Source of the DNA: Ghiorsea sp. | Lineage (GTDB): Bacteria; Pseudomonadota; Zetaproteobacteria; Mariprofundales; Mariprofundaceae | NCBI GenBank assembly: GCA_030949605.1 | Contig: JAUZSH010000039.1 | Location: forward strand, 1 to 48,180 | Direction of reading: 5' to 3' | DNA length: 48,180 nucleotides | Shown here: piece after piece, positions 9,260 to 17,761 of the stretch | How the letters are laid out: each line of letters starts with the position of its first letter | How positions within the stretch are numbered: the first letter of the stretch is position 1 | The notes under the pieces: model-generated | What the model saw: only the letters and a program-made list of their open reading frames with translations | What the model was told of the DNA's origin: nothing | The model's database searches: none | Translations under genes and position numbers: made by a program

Positions 9260-12200
9260 CTAAGAAAGCAGTTCATCCAAGAAATCAGCGGTTTCTTGCA
9301 GGCGCGCACGGTTTTCGGCTTGAGTGAGTAAAGTCAGTTGCCCATCAGGTGTTAAGCGGAATCGGCTCGGCTCTTGCTGCACTTTTTTCATCATGGTCAT
9401 GGGTTCAATGGGTGAATGCTCAGTGAAGGTAAAACGCACACCACTGGGCAGCGCATCCACAGCTTTCAAACGCAAAACCTGTGCGCGCCAACGAATCCGT
9501 GCATTTTCAAGGCAAAACAAAGCTTCATCAGGAAGTTTGCCAAACCTATCGGTCAACTCTTCAAACAACATCGACACCTGCGCATCACTTTCCACCCGCG
9601 CAATACGGCGGTAAAGCGCAAGGCGTTCACCAATCTGCGGCACATAATCAGGTGGAAGAATCGCATTTACATGCATTTCCACACCCACAGCATCATGCGC
9701 TAAAATTGGTTTGCCTTTGGCTTCAGCCACAGCTTTGGACAACATATCCAGGTATAAGTCCAGACCCACCGCATCCATGCGCCCGCTTTGCTCTGAGCCA
9801 AGCAAGTTACCCGCCCCACGAATCTCCATGTCTTGTCGCGCAATCATAAATCCTGCGCCAAGCTCCGAATGTTCGGCAATGGCTTGCAGCCTATCTCTGG
9901 CATCGGGTGTCATGGCTCTTTGGTCGGGTGTAAATAAATAGGCATAAGCTTGACGATGCGAGCGCCCTACTCGCCCACGGATTTGGTGCAATTGCGATAA
10001 CCCCAGCATATCTGCGCGCTCTACCAACAATGTGTTGGCATTGGCAACATCCAAACCTGATTCCACAATCGTGGTGCAAACCAGCACATGCAATCGCCCT
10101 TCATAAAAATCCATCATCTGTTTATCAAGTTCCGTTGCCGACATCTTCCCATGCGCAATACCCACCTGCGCCTCAGGAATATCCTCGCGCAATCGATCAG
10201 CAATACGGTTGATACTTTTCACATGATTGTGCAGATAATACACCTGCCCACCGCGATATAACTCACGCCTGATAGCCTCGTTGACCAAATGCACATCATA
10301 CTGACAAACCATGGTGCGGATCGGTTCGCGTTCAGCTGGTGGTGTGCTGATAATGGAGACTGAGCGCAAGCCTGAAAGGGTTTGGTGCAAGGTGCGTGGG
10401 ATAGGTGTGGCGGTGAGTGTAAGCAATGCTACGGTGGCATGAATCTTCTTCAGTTGCTCTTTATGCTTCACACCAAAGCGTTGCTCTTCATCTACAATCA
10501 CCATGCCCAAATCGGCAAAGTCAGATTGGCAGGATAACAACCTATGCGTACCAACAACCACACGAATATCACCGCTCTTTAATCCATCAATAATGGCATC
10601 ACTTTCTTTTTTACCTTGTAAGCGCGACAACAGCGAAATTTTCAAACCCAAGCCTGAAAATCTATCACTAAATGCTGCCGCATGTTGTGTGGCAAGCACA
10701 GTGGTGGGGGCAAGCACAGTCACCTGTTTGCCCGAACGTGCCACAGCAAAGGCTGCCCGCATCGCCACTTCTGTTTTACCAAAACCCACATCACCGCAAA
10801 TCACTCTATCCATAGGGGAAGGCTTGCTTAAATCATCAAGCACAGCATCAATAGCTTGCAGTTGTTCATCTGTTTCTTCAAAGGGAAATCGATCGCAAAA
10901 GGTGTCGTAATCTTCTTGAAAGTCAGAGATATGGATGGGTGTGCGTTGGGCTTGTTGCCGTGCCGCATCAATATCAATCAGCTCATGTGCCGTGACGAGC
11001 AAATCCTTTTTGACCCGCTCACGCATTTTCTTCCATTTATCCGAGCCAAGCTTGTTCAGAGACGGGTTATCATCACCCGTATAGCGATGCAGTCTGTCCA
11101 ACTCTTCCACAGGCAGATAAATACTTGTCCCGCCAGCATATTCGATATGCAAAAAGTCGGATTCAATACCATCGTCTTCCATGGCAACCAAGCCTTTGTA
11201 GCGACCCACGCCGTGGTCTTCATGCACCACGGGGTCATCAGCTTTCAACTCTTGTAATGAACTGAATAAATCAGCGCGAATAGTAACTGCACTTTTGCGG
11301 CGGCGCGGCAAGCGTTGCCCAAGCAGTTCTTGCCCTGTAAGCACAATCTTTTTCTCATCTTCAAGCACAAACCCTGCTTCTAAGAAACCCAAAGATGTAA
11401 CCACTTTTTTATTCAACCAATCATGCAAACCATGAACTTCATAGATATGTTTCGATAACGGTGAGCACAGATCCAACATGCGCGCTTGTTGCCCCATGCT
11501 ATGCGCCACCAGCATCAACTTCCAATCATCCGCTAACTTGTGCTGCAACCAATCCAACATTGCAACCACAGGTTTAGGCGAATGTTGCCAGCGAATAAGC
11601 TGAGGTGCAGCTTGAATATGCGCTTCAGTTGCCATGTGTTGTACTTGGGTTGTGGTGTCTAAGCCGTATAACTCTTGCGGTGAAATGGATGGCTCACCAT
11701 TCATGCGCACCATTTCATATTGACCGCGCACTTGCTCGGCAAAACCTTCGCGTTTGCCTTCCAAATCATCCACACTGTAAATTTGCGCAGTCTTAGACAA
11801 ATAATCCGCTAATCGCGCTGTATGCTCATACGCCAGCGGCAATAAGGCCTCAATGCCAGGATACATTCTCCCTTTTTGCACCGATGCCAACATGGGATGC
11901 GTGCGATGTTGCGGAAATCGTGCGCGAAATGCGGCAGTGAATGTGTTGATGCCTTGCTCATCCAAAATCACTTCGCGTACAGGCACAGATGTAAATCCAT
12001 CTAAATGCTCACCAGAGCGTTGTGTTTCAGGGTCAAAGTAACGAATAGATTCAATCTCATCACCAAACAAATCAATACGCAGTGGTTTATCTTCGGTCGC
12101 GGGCCAAATGTCTAACAGCCCACCTCTTGCCGCAAACTCACCCTGCACCAAGACGCGTTCGGATGCTTGCATCCCCGACTCTGCAAGTTGCATGGTGAGC

Positions 12201-12613
12201 TTACTGATATCCAAATGTTGCCCAATTTTTAACTGCCATACATGTGCAGCCACCACATGCGGCGGTGCAATCCTATGCAGCCATGCGGGTAATGAGGTGA
12301 GCAAAATACCTTGCGGTTTTGGATTATGCAGCAATCGCCCAAGTGTCGCAAAACGCTCCCCTACAATACCATGATGCGGACTGACCCTATCATACGGCAA
12401 CACTTCCCAAGCGGGAAAGCGCCACAACAATTCAGGTTTATCTTGAAGGAAAAAGGATAATTCTTCGGCTAAAATACGATACGAACGCACATCAGGGCAA
12501 ATCCAAACATGCAATCGCGAACTTTTTTTGGCGCGTTTTGCCAAATCATAGGCAAGCCCAATTTGAGATAGATGAGTAACCTGCGTTGCTGCTTGCATCT
12601 GATCTGTCATCAC
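9260..12613 (-). CDS. mfd: Transcription-repair coupling factor Mfd
   Basis: The 1117-residue ATPase removes RNA polymerase stalled at DNA lesions and recruits UvrA. Seen in order are an N-terminal UvrB-like module (LPAWLHRIAP, then RGGLLDIWPA), the polymerase-binding CarD-like region (VHEDHGVGRYKGL, near residue 465), and the helicase motor with Walker A GDVGFGKTE, Walker B DEEQ (in IVDEEQRFGVKHKE) and SATPIPRT-type motif TLTATPIPRTLHQ. Motif VI is QIRGRVGRS. The C-terminal UvrA-inhibition domain is present. It starts 2 bases after the DUF1456-like gene. Confidence 0.97.
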   Translation of the reverse strand: MMTDQMQAATQVTHLSQIGLAYDLAKRAKKSSRLHVWICPDVRSYRILAEELSFFLQDKPELLWRFPAWEVLPYDRVSPHHGIVGERFATLGRLLHNPKPQGILLTSLPAWLHRIAPPHVVAAHVWQLKIGQHLDISKLTMQLAESGMQASERVLVQGEFAARGGLLDIWPATEDKPLRIDLFGDEIESIRYFDPETQRSGEHLDGFTSVPVREVILDEQGINTFTAAFRARFPQHRTHPMLASVQKGRMYPGIEALLPLAYEHTARLADYLSKTAQIYSVDDLEGKREGFAEQVRGQYEMVRMNGEPSISPQELYGLDTTTQVQHMATEAHIQAAPQLIRWQHSPKPVVAMLDWLQHKLADDWKLMLVAHSMGQQARMLDLCSPLSKHIYEVHGLHDWLNKKVVTSLGFLEAGFVLEDEKKIVLTGQELLGQRLPRRRKSAVTIRADLFSSLQELKADDPVVHEDHGVGRYKGLVAMEDDGIESDFLHIEYAGGTSIYLPVEELDRLHRYTGDDNPSLNKLGSDKWKKMRERVKKDLLVTAHELIDIDAARQQAQRTPIHISDFQEDYDTFCDRFPFEETDEQLQAIDAVLDDLSKPSPMDRVICGDVGFGKTEVAMRAAFAVARSGKQVTVLAPTTVLATQHAAAFSDRFSGLGLKISLLSRLQGKKESDAIIDGLKSGDIRVVVGTHRLLSCQSDFADLGMVIVDEEQRFGVKHKEQLKKIHATVALLTLTATPIPRTLHQTLSGLRSVSIISTPPAEREPIRTMVCQYDVHLVNEAIRRELYRGGQVYYLHNHVKSINRIADRLREDIPEAQVGIAHGKMSATELDKQMMDFYEGRLHVLVCTTIVESGLDVANANTLLVERADMLGLSQLHQIRGRVGRSHRQAYAYLFTPDQRAMTPDARDRLQAIAEHSELGAGFMIARQDMEIRGAGNLLGSEQSGRMDAVGLDLYLDMLSKAVAEAKGKPILAHDAVGVEMHVNAILPPDYVPQIGERLALYRRIARVESDAQVSMLFEELTDRFGKLPDEALFCLENARIRWRAQVLRLKAVDALPSGVRFTFTEHSPIEPMTMMKKVQQEPSRFRLTPDGQLTLLTQAENRARLQETADFLDELLS

Positions 12614-12615
12614 AC

Positions 12616-12948
12616 TTATGATTCAGAATGATTCAGTGCCATTTGAGCTTCTGCAACCAAGCTTTCAAGCTCGGTCAGTGTGCCTGCATCAGCATTCATA
12701 ATCAGGTTTTCCAAACCTTGCGGCACAGCACCTTCAGCCTCTTTTTCACCACGCCAGTAAACAATCAGCCCATTCATGAATGAATCAAGCTGCTCATCGC
12801 TCATTTTGATATAGTTTTTATTCTTGGCACCTGCCGACAAGGCTTTGATAGCACTACTGCTTAGTGTTAAACCACCCAGTTCAAAGATATCTTTGATTTC
12901 AAACTGCTTCAAACCATTGGCAATACAAACTTTTTTTATACACAACAT
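12616..12948 (-). CDS. Short DUF1456-like protein
   Basis: The 110-residue product contains a segment around FELGGLTLSSSAIKALSAG and DEQLDSFMNGLIVYWRG that resembles one repeat of DUF1456 (YehS) proteins, which normally carry two such repeats in about 150 residues. The C-terminal 40 residues are acidic and helical. Function is unknown. The gap to mfd is two bases, so it should be cotranscribed. The start is ATG at 12948, and the sequence before it holds the MITE at 13021. Confidence 0.6.
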   Translation of the reverse strand: MLCIKKVCIANGLKQFEIKDIFELGGLTLSSSAIKALSAGAKNKNYIKMSDEQLDSFMNGLIVYWRGEKEAEGAVPQGLENLIMNADAGTLTELESLVAEAQMALNHSES

Positions 12949-13020
12949 TATTTTTCATGCCGCGAAGCTAACAGAGTTCACATGTCTTAAAAGTGATAAA
13001 AACAAAACCATCCTAGGTCA

Positions 13021-13199
13021 TTGCAAAACTCTTCATCCGAGTTGAATTACCGCTATTTAAAACCCCTGAATTCAAGTGATAAGAATAGTGATTACATACG
13101 ATTGCACTTATGATACGAATTCAGGAGGCTCAAAACTAAAACAATTTAACCATGTGGAAAATACGGGTTAAGTATGCGATTTTGCCTAGAGTTTTGCAA
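13021..13199. mobile_element. 179-bp MITE with 12-bp terminal inverted repeats
   Basis: Perfect inverted termini TTGCAAAACTCT (13021-13032) and AGAGTTTTGCAA (13188-13199) bound a segment with no coding frame. It accounts for half of the 352-base gap between the DUF1456-like gene and the orphan orfA. The left 45 bases resemble the IS remnant at 7262, so it is probably an internally deleted derivative of that element. An internal inverted pair, CCTGAATTC and GAATTCAGG, is also present. No clear target duplication was found. Confidence 0.7.
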
Positions 13200-13300
13200 C
13201 TAACTCATCCTTATTCAGATTCTACCAAAGGGCTTGCAGGGCTTAGGCTAGCGTAACTCTAAACAGTGGGATTGCGATGCTCATATATCCAAAAAAATTA

Positions 13301-13825
13301 TTATCCTACATCTTCTTTTTCTTGCAGCACCAGTAATGCCGCGATTTCGGCTAGGGCTTTATCTTTACGCAACAACTCACTCTCCAAGCCTTGAACCTTT
13401 TGCTGCATCGAATCCAATTGCTCCTGAAGCCCATTACCTAAAATTGCGGCTTCTTTCCAAGCTAATATTTGATGTGCTTGAAGACCTTTATCTCGGCAGT
13501 AGGTTAACAACTCCGCTGTATTCATCGATGATGTTTCAATAACAATACGAAGTTTTTCTGCACCACTCCTTGATTTTTTTGTATCAGGTTCAACCTGAGG
13601 TTTCATACTTTGTTCTCTATAAGGTGAGAAACCTGTTATAGAATTGTCCTCCATATCAGGTTCAACTTGGGGTGCTGTGCTGCTTTCATAACTAGCTTTC
13701 CACTTGTAAAGCGTGCTTTTTGCAACACCTGTTTCCTGATGCAACTGCGGTACTGGAGTTGCATTGGGCGGCAGTAATTTCTTGATTACTTCTTTTTTAA
13801 ATTCATCGCTACGTCTATCCATCAT
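13301..13825 (-). CDS. Orphan IS3-type transposase OrfA-like protein
   Basis: The 174-residue protein has two helix-turn-helix segments: one at about residues 8-45 (GVAKSTLYKWK) and one at about 90-130, where TAELLTYCRDKGLQ resembles the repeated recognition helix of long IS3 OrfA proteins. A C-terminal coiled coil with leucines follows (about 135-165). No OrfB integrase is found downstream, and no terminal repeats could be paired. The start ATG at 13825 sits eight bases from an array of 66 octamers; its Shine-Dalgarno-like AGGGG is formed where the array ends. It is therefore a partial element or a captured regulator. Confidence 0.6.
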   Translation of the reverse strand: MMDRRSDEFKKEVIKKLLPPNATPVPQLHQETGVAKSTLYKWKASYESSTAPQVEPDMEDNSITGFSPYREQSMKPQVEPDTKKSRSGAEKLRIVIETSSMNTAELLTYCRDKGLQAHQILAWKEAAILGNGLQEQLDSMQQKVQGLESELLRKDKALAEIAALLVLQEKEDVG

Positions 13826-13832
13826 TTCACCC

Positions 13833-14366
13833 CTGTCTCACTGTCTCACTGTCTCACTGTCTCACTGTCTCACTGTCTCACTGTCTCACTGTCTCACTGT
13901 CTCACTGTCTCACTGTCTCACTGTCTCACTGTCTCACTGTCTCACTGTCTCACTGTCTCACTGTCTCACTGTCTCACTGTCTCACTGTCTCACTGTCTCT
14001 CACTGTCTCACTGTCTCACTGTCTCACTGTCTCACTGTCTCACTGTCTCACTGTCTCACTGTGTCTCACTGTCTCACTGTCTCACTGTCTCACTGTCTCA
14101 CTGTCTCACTGTCTCACTGTCTCACTGTCTCACTGTCTCACTGTCTCACTGTCTCTCACTGTCTCACTGTCTCACTGTCTCACTGTCTCACTGTCTCACT
14201 GTCTCACTGTCTCACTGTCTCACTGTCTCACTGTCTCACTGTCTCACTGTCTCACTGTCTCACTGTCTCACTGTCTCACTGTCTCACTGTCTCACTGTCT
14301 CACTGTCTCACTGTCTCACTGTCTCACTGTCTCACTGTCTCACTGTCTCACTGTCTCACTGTCTCA
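13833..14366. repeat. Octanucleotide tandem array, 66 copies of CTGTCTCA
   Basis: Counting by position gives 66 head-to-tail units over 534 bases. All are 8 bases long except three 10-base units: 13993-14002 and 14149-14158 (CTGTCTCTCA) and 14059-14068 (CTGTGTCTCA). No other substitutions were seen. Blocks are 20, 7, 10 and 26 perfect units. Because 8 is not a multiple of 3, every plus-strand frame reads the same 8-residue cycle (LSHCLTVS), while the minus strand meets TGA once per 24 bases in every frame. The array abuts the start of the orphan orfA. Confidence 0.97.
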
Positions 14367-14666
14367 GCGACACACAATACAATCCTTGTTATTATTTGAC
14401 AATATTTTGAATAATAAAACACACCTTAACTTATGTTACGCAATGAATGGATTTCAGAACCCTCAATGTCTAACTCCCGCCGCTCCCGCATAGAAGTGAA
14501 TGAAATATCACCACTGTGCGACTCAAGGTAGAAACGTAACCTGAAAAATATCCAAGGATACGGGGCACGCATACAGCATGGCGTTTATCATTCGAGTCTA
14601 ACACCCTAGGATAATTTCTCAGACTTACACCTTCACCTTGAGACCCACTTCCTATCATACCTCAAT
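14367..14666. other. 300-base stretch without a confident gene
   Basis: Between the octamer array and the IS4-like element I see only short open frames on the minus strand. One runs from ATG 14572 to 14426 (48 codons, ending EIHSLRNIS, rich in Arg, Glu and Ser) and another from 14658 to 14470 in a different frame. Neither has a clear ribosome binding site or a family I recognise. They could be the worn end of one former gene. The last six bases, CTCAAT, are the left target duplication of the IS. Confidence 0.3.
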
Positions 14667-14693
14667 CAATACCTTCGCCAAAATAGCGCCCAT

Positions 14694-16323
14694 TCAGCTC
14701 GTATTAACCATGAATTTCATTGAAATTTTATCAATCAGTTCGTTAATAAAAATACGTTCGGCATTTTCCCCACATAATTTTAATGTTTCTTGTACCTGCT
14801 TGCGCGCCAGAAACCACACCTTCACATCGTGCATACTTCTGCCGACTTTTCCGTCATTATGAGCGATTAATGCATATGCCATATTAACCATAAACATTGA
14901 AAAACATGCGCTATTTCGAACTTTGGCATCTTTTACAACCATGAAATCTTCCAGTCCCCAATATTGTTTAGCATCACGGAAATTGAATTCAATTTGGAAG
15001 CGCAAACGATAATAATCAACGACTTTATCCCATCCCAATGCAAGATCAGAGCTAAACAAAATAACATGAGCTGTTTTCCCGCTGCTCACTGACATTTTTC
15101 TTATAATGACAACATTCAATGCATCTGGAAACTTTTTGTGCCGTGCCTCAATTTGAAAGTATTCTGTAAGTACTTACATTGAGTGGGTATGTTTTATCGT
15201 TTTCTTGGTTATTTTATCCTTATAAATCAATGAGATAAGGGTATACATCACGATTCTGATTATCCTACGATTTTCAATCTACAACCAACTTAAGCAAAAA
15301 GTTGAAAATCGATACCGTAATTTTCATTAAATGGCTAAATGATTCGGTCACAAAAGGCTATTTTTATTCAATATGATGAGAACAAACATCATCCGACATC
15401 AATTTTAAATCATTTTCTTAAAAAAAGATACCCGCTCAATGTAAGTAAGTACACCATCCTCACACGTTTCATGCACGCGATATTCATTAGATATTTTTTG
15501 CGGCAGTAACCGTTCACCATAAATCCGTTTACGCCCACGTCCTGAATATTCACCCTGCCAAGGCAAATAAAGCTGCGAATTATAACGTAGTTTACAAATC
15601 AGGTGCAAGTTGACCTGCCTCACCATCTGCAAGGCAAAATTATTGCCTAACTCGCCATCAAAAAGAAAATACTTTGGCACACATGAATCAGAAATAAGTG
15701 ATTTAACTTCCCTTATTTTCTCTTGTAAAACAGTCATATAGGGTGATAACTCAACATCACGGCGATTAAAGTTTTTTATTCCTTTGGGGCGACCTCGTTT
15801 TTTCACTGTTTTTTCACTGTTTTTTCATCGCTTTTAGAAATTTCTTTTTCGGTGCTTATTTCGCGATACTTTGAGCAGCCTGTCAGCTCTTTTTTGATTA
15901 ACTGGTGCATCTGCAATGGAAAAGATTTACGGCGTTTTACACTAATCAGGCTAATGCATAGGAAGCACAGCCCTGGCACAACTTGCCCTTGAATGGAAGA
16001 AAAAAATAGTCCAGACCATGCGTTTTCTTGCCGCTTTTAGTAACGGTGACTTCATCACCCGCAAGTAAAATAACATCGTCTTTATCTTGCAGAAAAGAGC
16101 GGCATAAAAGCCAATTCATCTTCATCCATGCTATATTCAGTAGACCAAAAAAGCGTTGAACCGTTCGATAACTTCCACCATCACCTGACCAGCGAGATAA
16201 ACCCAGCATCGTCATTCGTCCCGTCATAGAGAGTGCTGCCTCGGTGATTACTTTAAGCTGTTTGAATGTTTTTGAATCCAAAGTATTGCTTATTGGCGAT
16301 AGGATGCGCATTATTTCATTCAT
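14694..16323 (-). pseudogene. IS4-family transposase broken by three lesions
   Basis: Three frames together make one transposase. The N-terminal part (16323-15946) holds the first catalytic Asp in LLAGDEVTVTKSGKKTHG. The middle part holds the second Asp in YFLFDGELGNN. The C-terminal part holds the exact IS4 signature Y-2-R-3-E-6-K in YRLRFQIEFNFRDAK. Lesions are a 1-base loss near 15950, an 11-base tandem duplication (GAAAAAACAGT) near 15804-15825, and a 271-base insertion with 8-base duplication at 15166-15452. Removing all three yields exactly 447 codons (446 residues). The element cannot encode its own active transposase. Confidence 0.9.
15174..15444. mobile_element. 271-bp MITE inserted in the IS4 transposase gene
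   Basis: The termini are inverted repeats of 17 bases with one mismatch: TTACATTGAGTGGGTAT at the left, and the complement of TTACATTGAGCGGGTAT at the right. An 8-base target duplication GTAAGTAC flanks it (15166-15173 and 15445-15452). Deleting the element with one copy of the duplication restores the host reading DGVLTEYFQIEARHKK across the join. There is no coding frame of note inside. An internal pair, GATTTTCAA and TTGAAAATC, can form a hairpin. The family is not recognised. Confidence 0.9.
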
Positions 16324-16506
16324 GGGTAGCTTCTTTTGTTTGGTTATTTGTTTTTTAGAAAAAAATTATACTATGACAAAGTGGCTACCCTATCAATTTT
16401 GGCGAAGGTATTGCTCAATGCTTTTTTTTTCAATCATCCACCTTACAAAACATCAGGTTTCTGGAAATACCTTCGGCAAGATTTAGGTAGAACGTTAATA
16501 TTGACT

Positions 16507-16527
16507 TAGGGGTACGGAATGTCGGAT
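16507..16527 (+). repeat. Solo terminal repeat of the palindromic MITE family
   Basis: TAGGGGTACGGAATGTCGGA is the reverse complement, with one change, of the left end of copy C at 27023-27042. The match continues inward for about ten more bases (TTAATATTGACT against ATCAATATGAA on the other strand). The body of the repeat is absent, so this is a solo end or the limit of an older element disrupted by the IS4 insertion. Confidence 0.6.
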
Positions 16528-16609
16528 CTTTTTTAACCCACCTCCCCATCGGCAAGTTTCAAATGGTAAAGCTCACTACCCTTGATTCAACACCAATAAA
16601 TATCCCAAC

Positions 16610-16687
16610 TTACATTTTAGAAAAAATAGTAACTCGGTGATCACTATTTACTTTTACATTTTACCGCACTAATATACTAAAATGTAA
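16610..16687 (+). promoter_or_regulatory. Inverted-repeat operator upstream of the 170-residue gene
   Basis: A perfect 10-base inverted repeat, TTACATTTTA (16654-16663) and TAAAATGTAA (16678-16687), with a 14-base spacer, lies just before the ribosome binding site. A third identical half-site is at 16610-16619. A second inverted pair, AATAGT/ACTATT, lies at 16625-16648. The position, between promoter and start codon, is that of an autorepressor operator. The binding protein is inferred to be the adjacent gene product. Confidence 0.65.
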
Positions 16688-16704
16688 ATTTAAATGAGGA
16701 ACAT

Positions 16705-17217
16705 ATGAGTCAGATTATAGAAATTCCGCAAGATCTATACATAAGGTTAGGCAATCATGCCAAAGTATTTGAAACGCCTGCACAGGTTATTGAAAGACTA
16801 CTGGGACACTATGAAAATAAAAATATCGTTGGTAACAAACCTCTCAAGTCATTGAATAAAAAGGGAAAAAAGGATATAACAAAGTATACCTTTAATCATA
16901 ATACATATGGTAAGGGGCGTTTAGTGCATGCTATAATAAAATCTTATATTAATGATAATAATCCTAGCCTTGAAAAACTTTCTGAGTTATTTCCAAAGCA
17001 TCTTCAAGGCTCTATTGGTGTATTTAATAAAATAACGTTTATTCAACAAAAATATGCTCATAAAGATTTGAAAAGACACTATGTCAAACCTGATGAACTT
17101 TTGGTGTTAAATGATGGCACTACCATTGCTATATGTGACCAATGGGGCATAGGTAATATTGATTTATTCATAAACCAAGCTATCTCTTTAGGCTACCAAA
17201 TTAACAGAAACACATGA
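16705..17217 (+). CDS. Unrecognised 170-residue protein, possible ribbon-helix-helix DNA binder
   Basis: The N-terminal 35 residues (IIEIPQDLYIRLGNHAKVFE, then TPAQVIERLLGHY) have the strand-then-two-helices look of ribbon-helix-helix proteins. A lysine-rich linker follows (about 45-60). The C-terminal 100 residues contain GRLVHAIIKSYINDN, FPKHLQGSIGVF and a hydrophobic end with CDQWGIGNID. I do not recognise this C-terminal domain. The start is ATG 16705 with GAGGA upstream. The flanking transposons and the AT-rich composition suggest an accessory gene. Autoregulation through the inverted repeats just upstream is inferred. Confidence 0.7.
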   Translation: MSQIIEIPQDLYIRLGNHAKVFETPAQVIERLLGHYENKNIVGNKPLKSLNKKGKKDITKYTFNHNTYGKGRLVHAIIKSYINDNNPSLEKLSELFPKHLQGSIGVFNKITFIQQKYAHKDLKRHYVKPDELLVLNDGTTIAICDQWGIGNIDLFINQAISLGYQINRNT

Positions 17218-17425
17218 TGGGAGGTTTCAATCCACCATGACCTTTTAGAAAAAACCAACTTTCCGCGCAACACCTTCCCCTTCTACCTAGTGTGATTCAG
17301 AAATGACGGATTCCAGACCAATCGCGTAACATCATTTAAAACGATAATCGAAGGTCGAACTAATGAGGCTTCAATGCAATAAAAAAACTAACGCTAGACT
17401 TTGTTACCACCATACAGCTTAGTCG

Positions 17426-17761
17426 TTACTTCGGATAAGTATAAAAAATGTAAGACGTAGAATAATCTGAAAACTCAAAATAAACTTTCTTTTCATTACG
17501 GTCTGCCACCATATTCAAATTCTCATCCAAAACACCGTAACCAAAGCGGTATGGGCGCGGGGTGTCATCACTCGTGGACACAGCCGTGCTTAATTTATCA
17601 ATTTCAAGGAAGCGTTTGACCAGTTTATTACCTGCATAGACTTCCAACACACCATTCACACCTGTCCAATTTTGAATCGAGCGACCAATCTTGTTTTGCG
17701 TCTCTTGGGTGCAACCCGCCAAACCAACAAGCATCAAACCCACCATCATATATTTAAGCAT
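17426..17761 (-). CDS. Small putative lipoprotein
   Basis: The 111-residue protein has a short signal with lipobox LAGC (lipid-anchored Cys17), followed by a mixed polar domain ending in aromatic residues ([12 protein letters not shown]). No known family is recognised. Its start overlaps the 3' end of ispG by 8 bases, so it is translated from the same message, as the last gene of the cyclase-TPR-ispG run. Confidence 0.75.
   Translation of the reverse strand: MLKYMMVGLMLVGLAGCTQETQNKIGRSIQNWTGVNGVLEVYAGNKLVKRFLEIDKLSTAVSTSDDTPRPYRFGYGVLDENLNMVADRNEKKVYFEFSDYSTSYIFYTYPK

Larger units (their letters stand above)
14667..16413 (-). mobile_element. IS4-family element with nested MITE
   Basis: Perfect 18-bp inverted repeats, CAATACCTTCGCCAAAAT at 14667-14684 and its complement at 16396-16413, bound the element. 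A 6-bp direct repeat, CTCAAT, flanks both ends (14661-14666 and 16414-16419) and is a good target-site duplication. The single transposase gene lies on the minus strand. Subtracting the nested insertion and small lesions gives an ancestral length of about 1458 bp, typical of the family. Confidence 0.85.

Noticed and set aside
10503-10910. Long plus-strand frames opposite mfd (and similar ones opposite htpG, hom and the cyclase)
   Set aside because: They mirror the codon pattern of the real gene and show no family features or ribosome sites.
13833-14366. Array as a CRISPR locus
   Set aside because: Units are 8 bases with no spacers and no cas genes nearby.
13764-14399. 211-codon plus-strand open frame through the octamer array (repeating LSHCLTVS)
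   Set aside because: Any frame through this repeat is open on the plus strand; the start is a TTG without a ribosome site and lies antisense to orfA.
14430-14545. Integron attC-like site (GTTAGAC motif and inverted pieces)
   Set aside because: No paired core sites or stem of the required form, and no integrase in the window.
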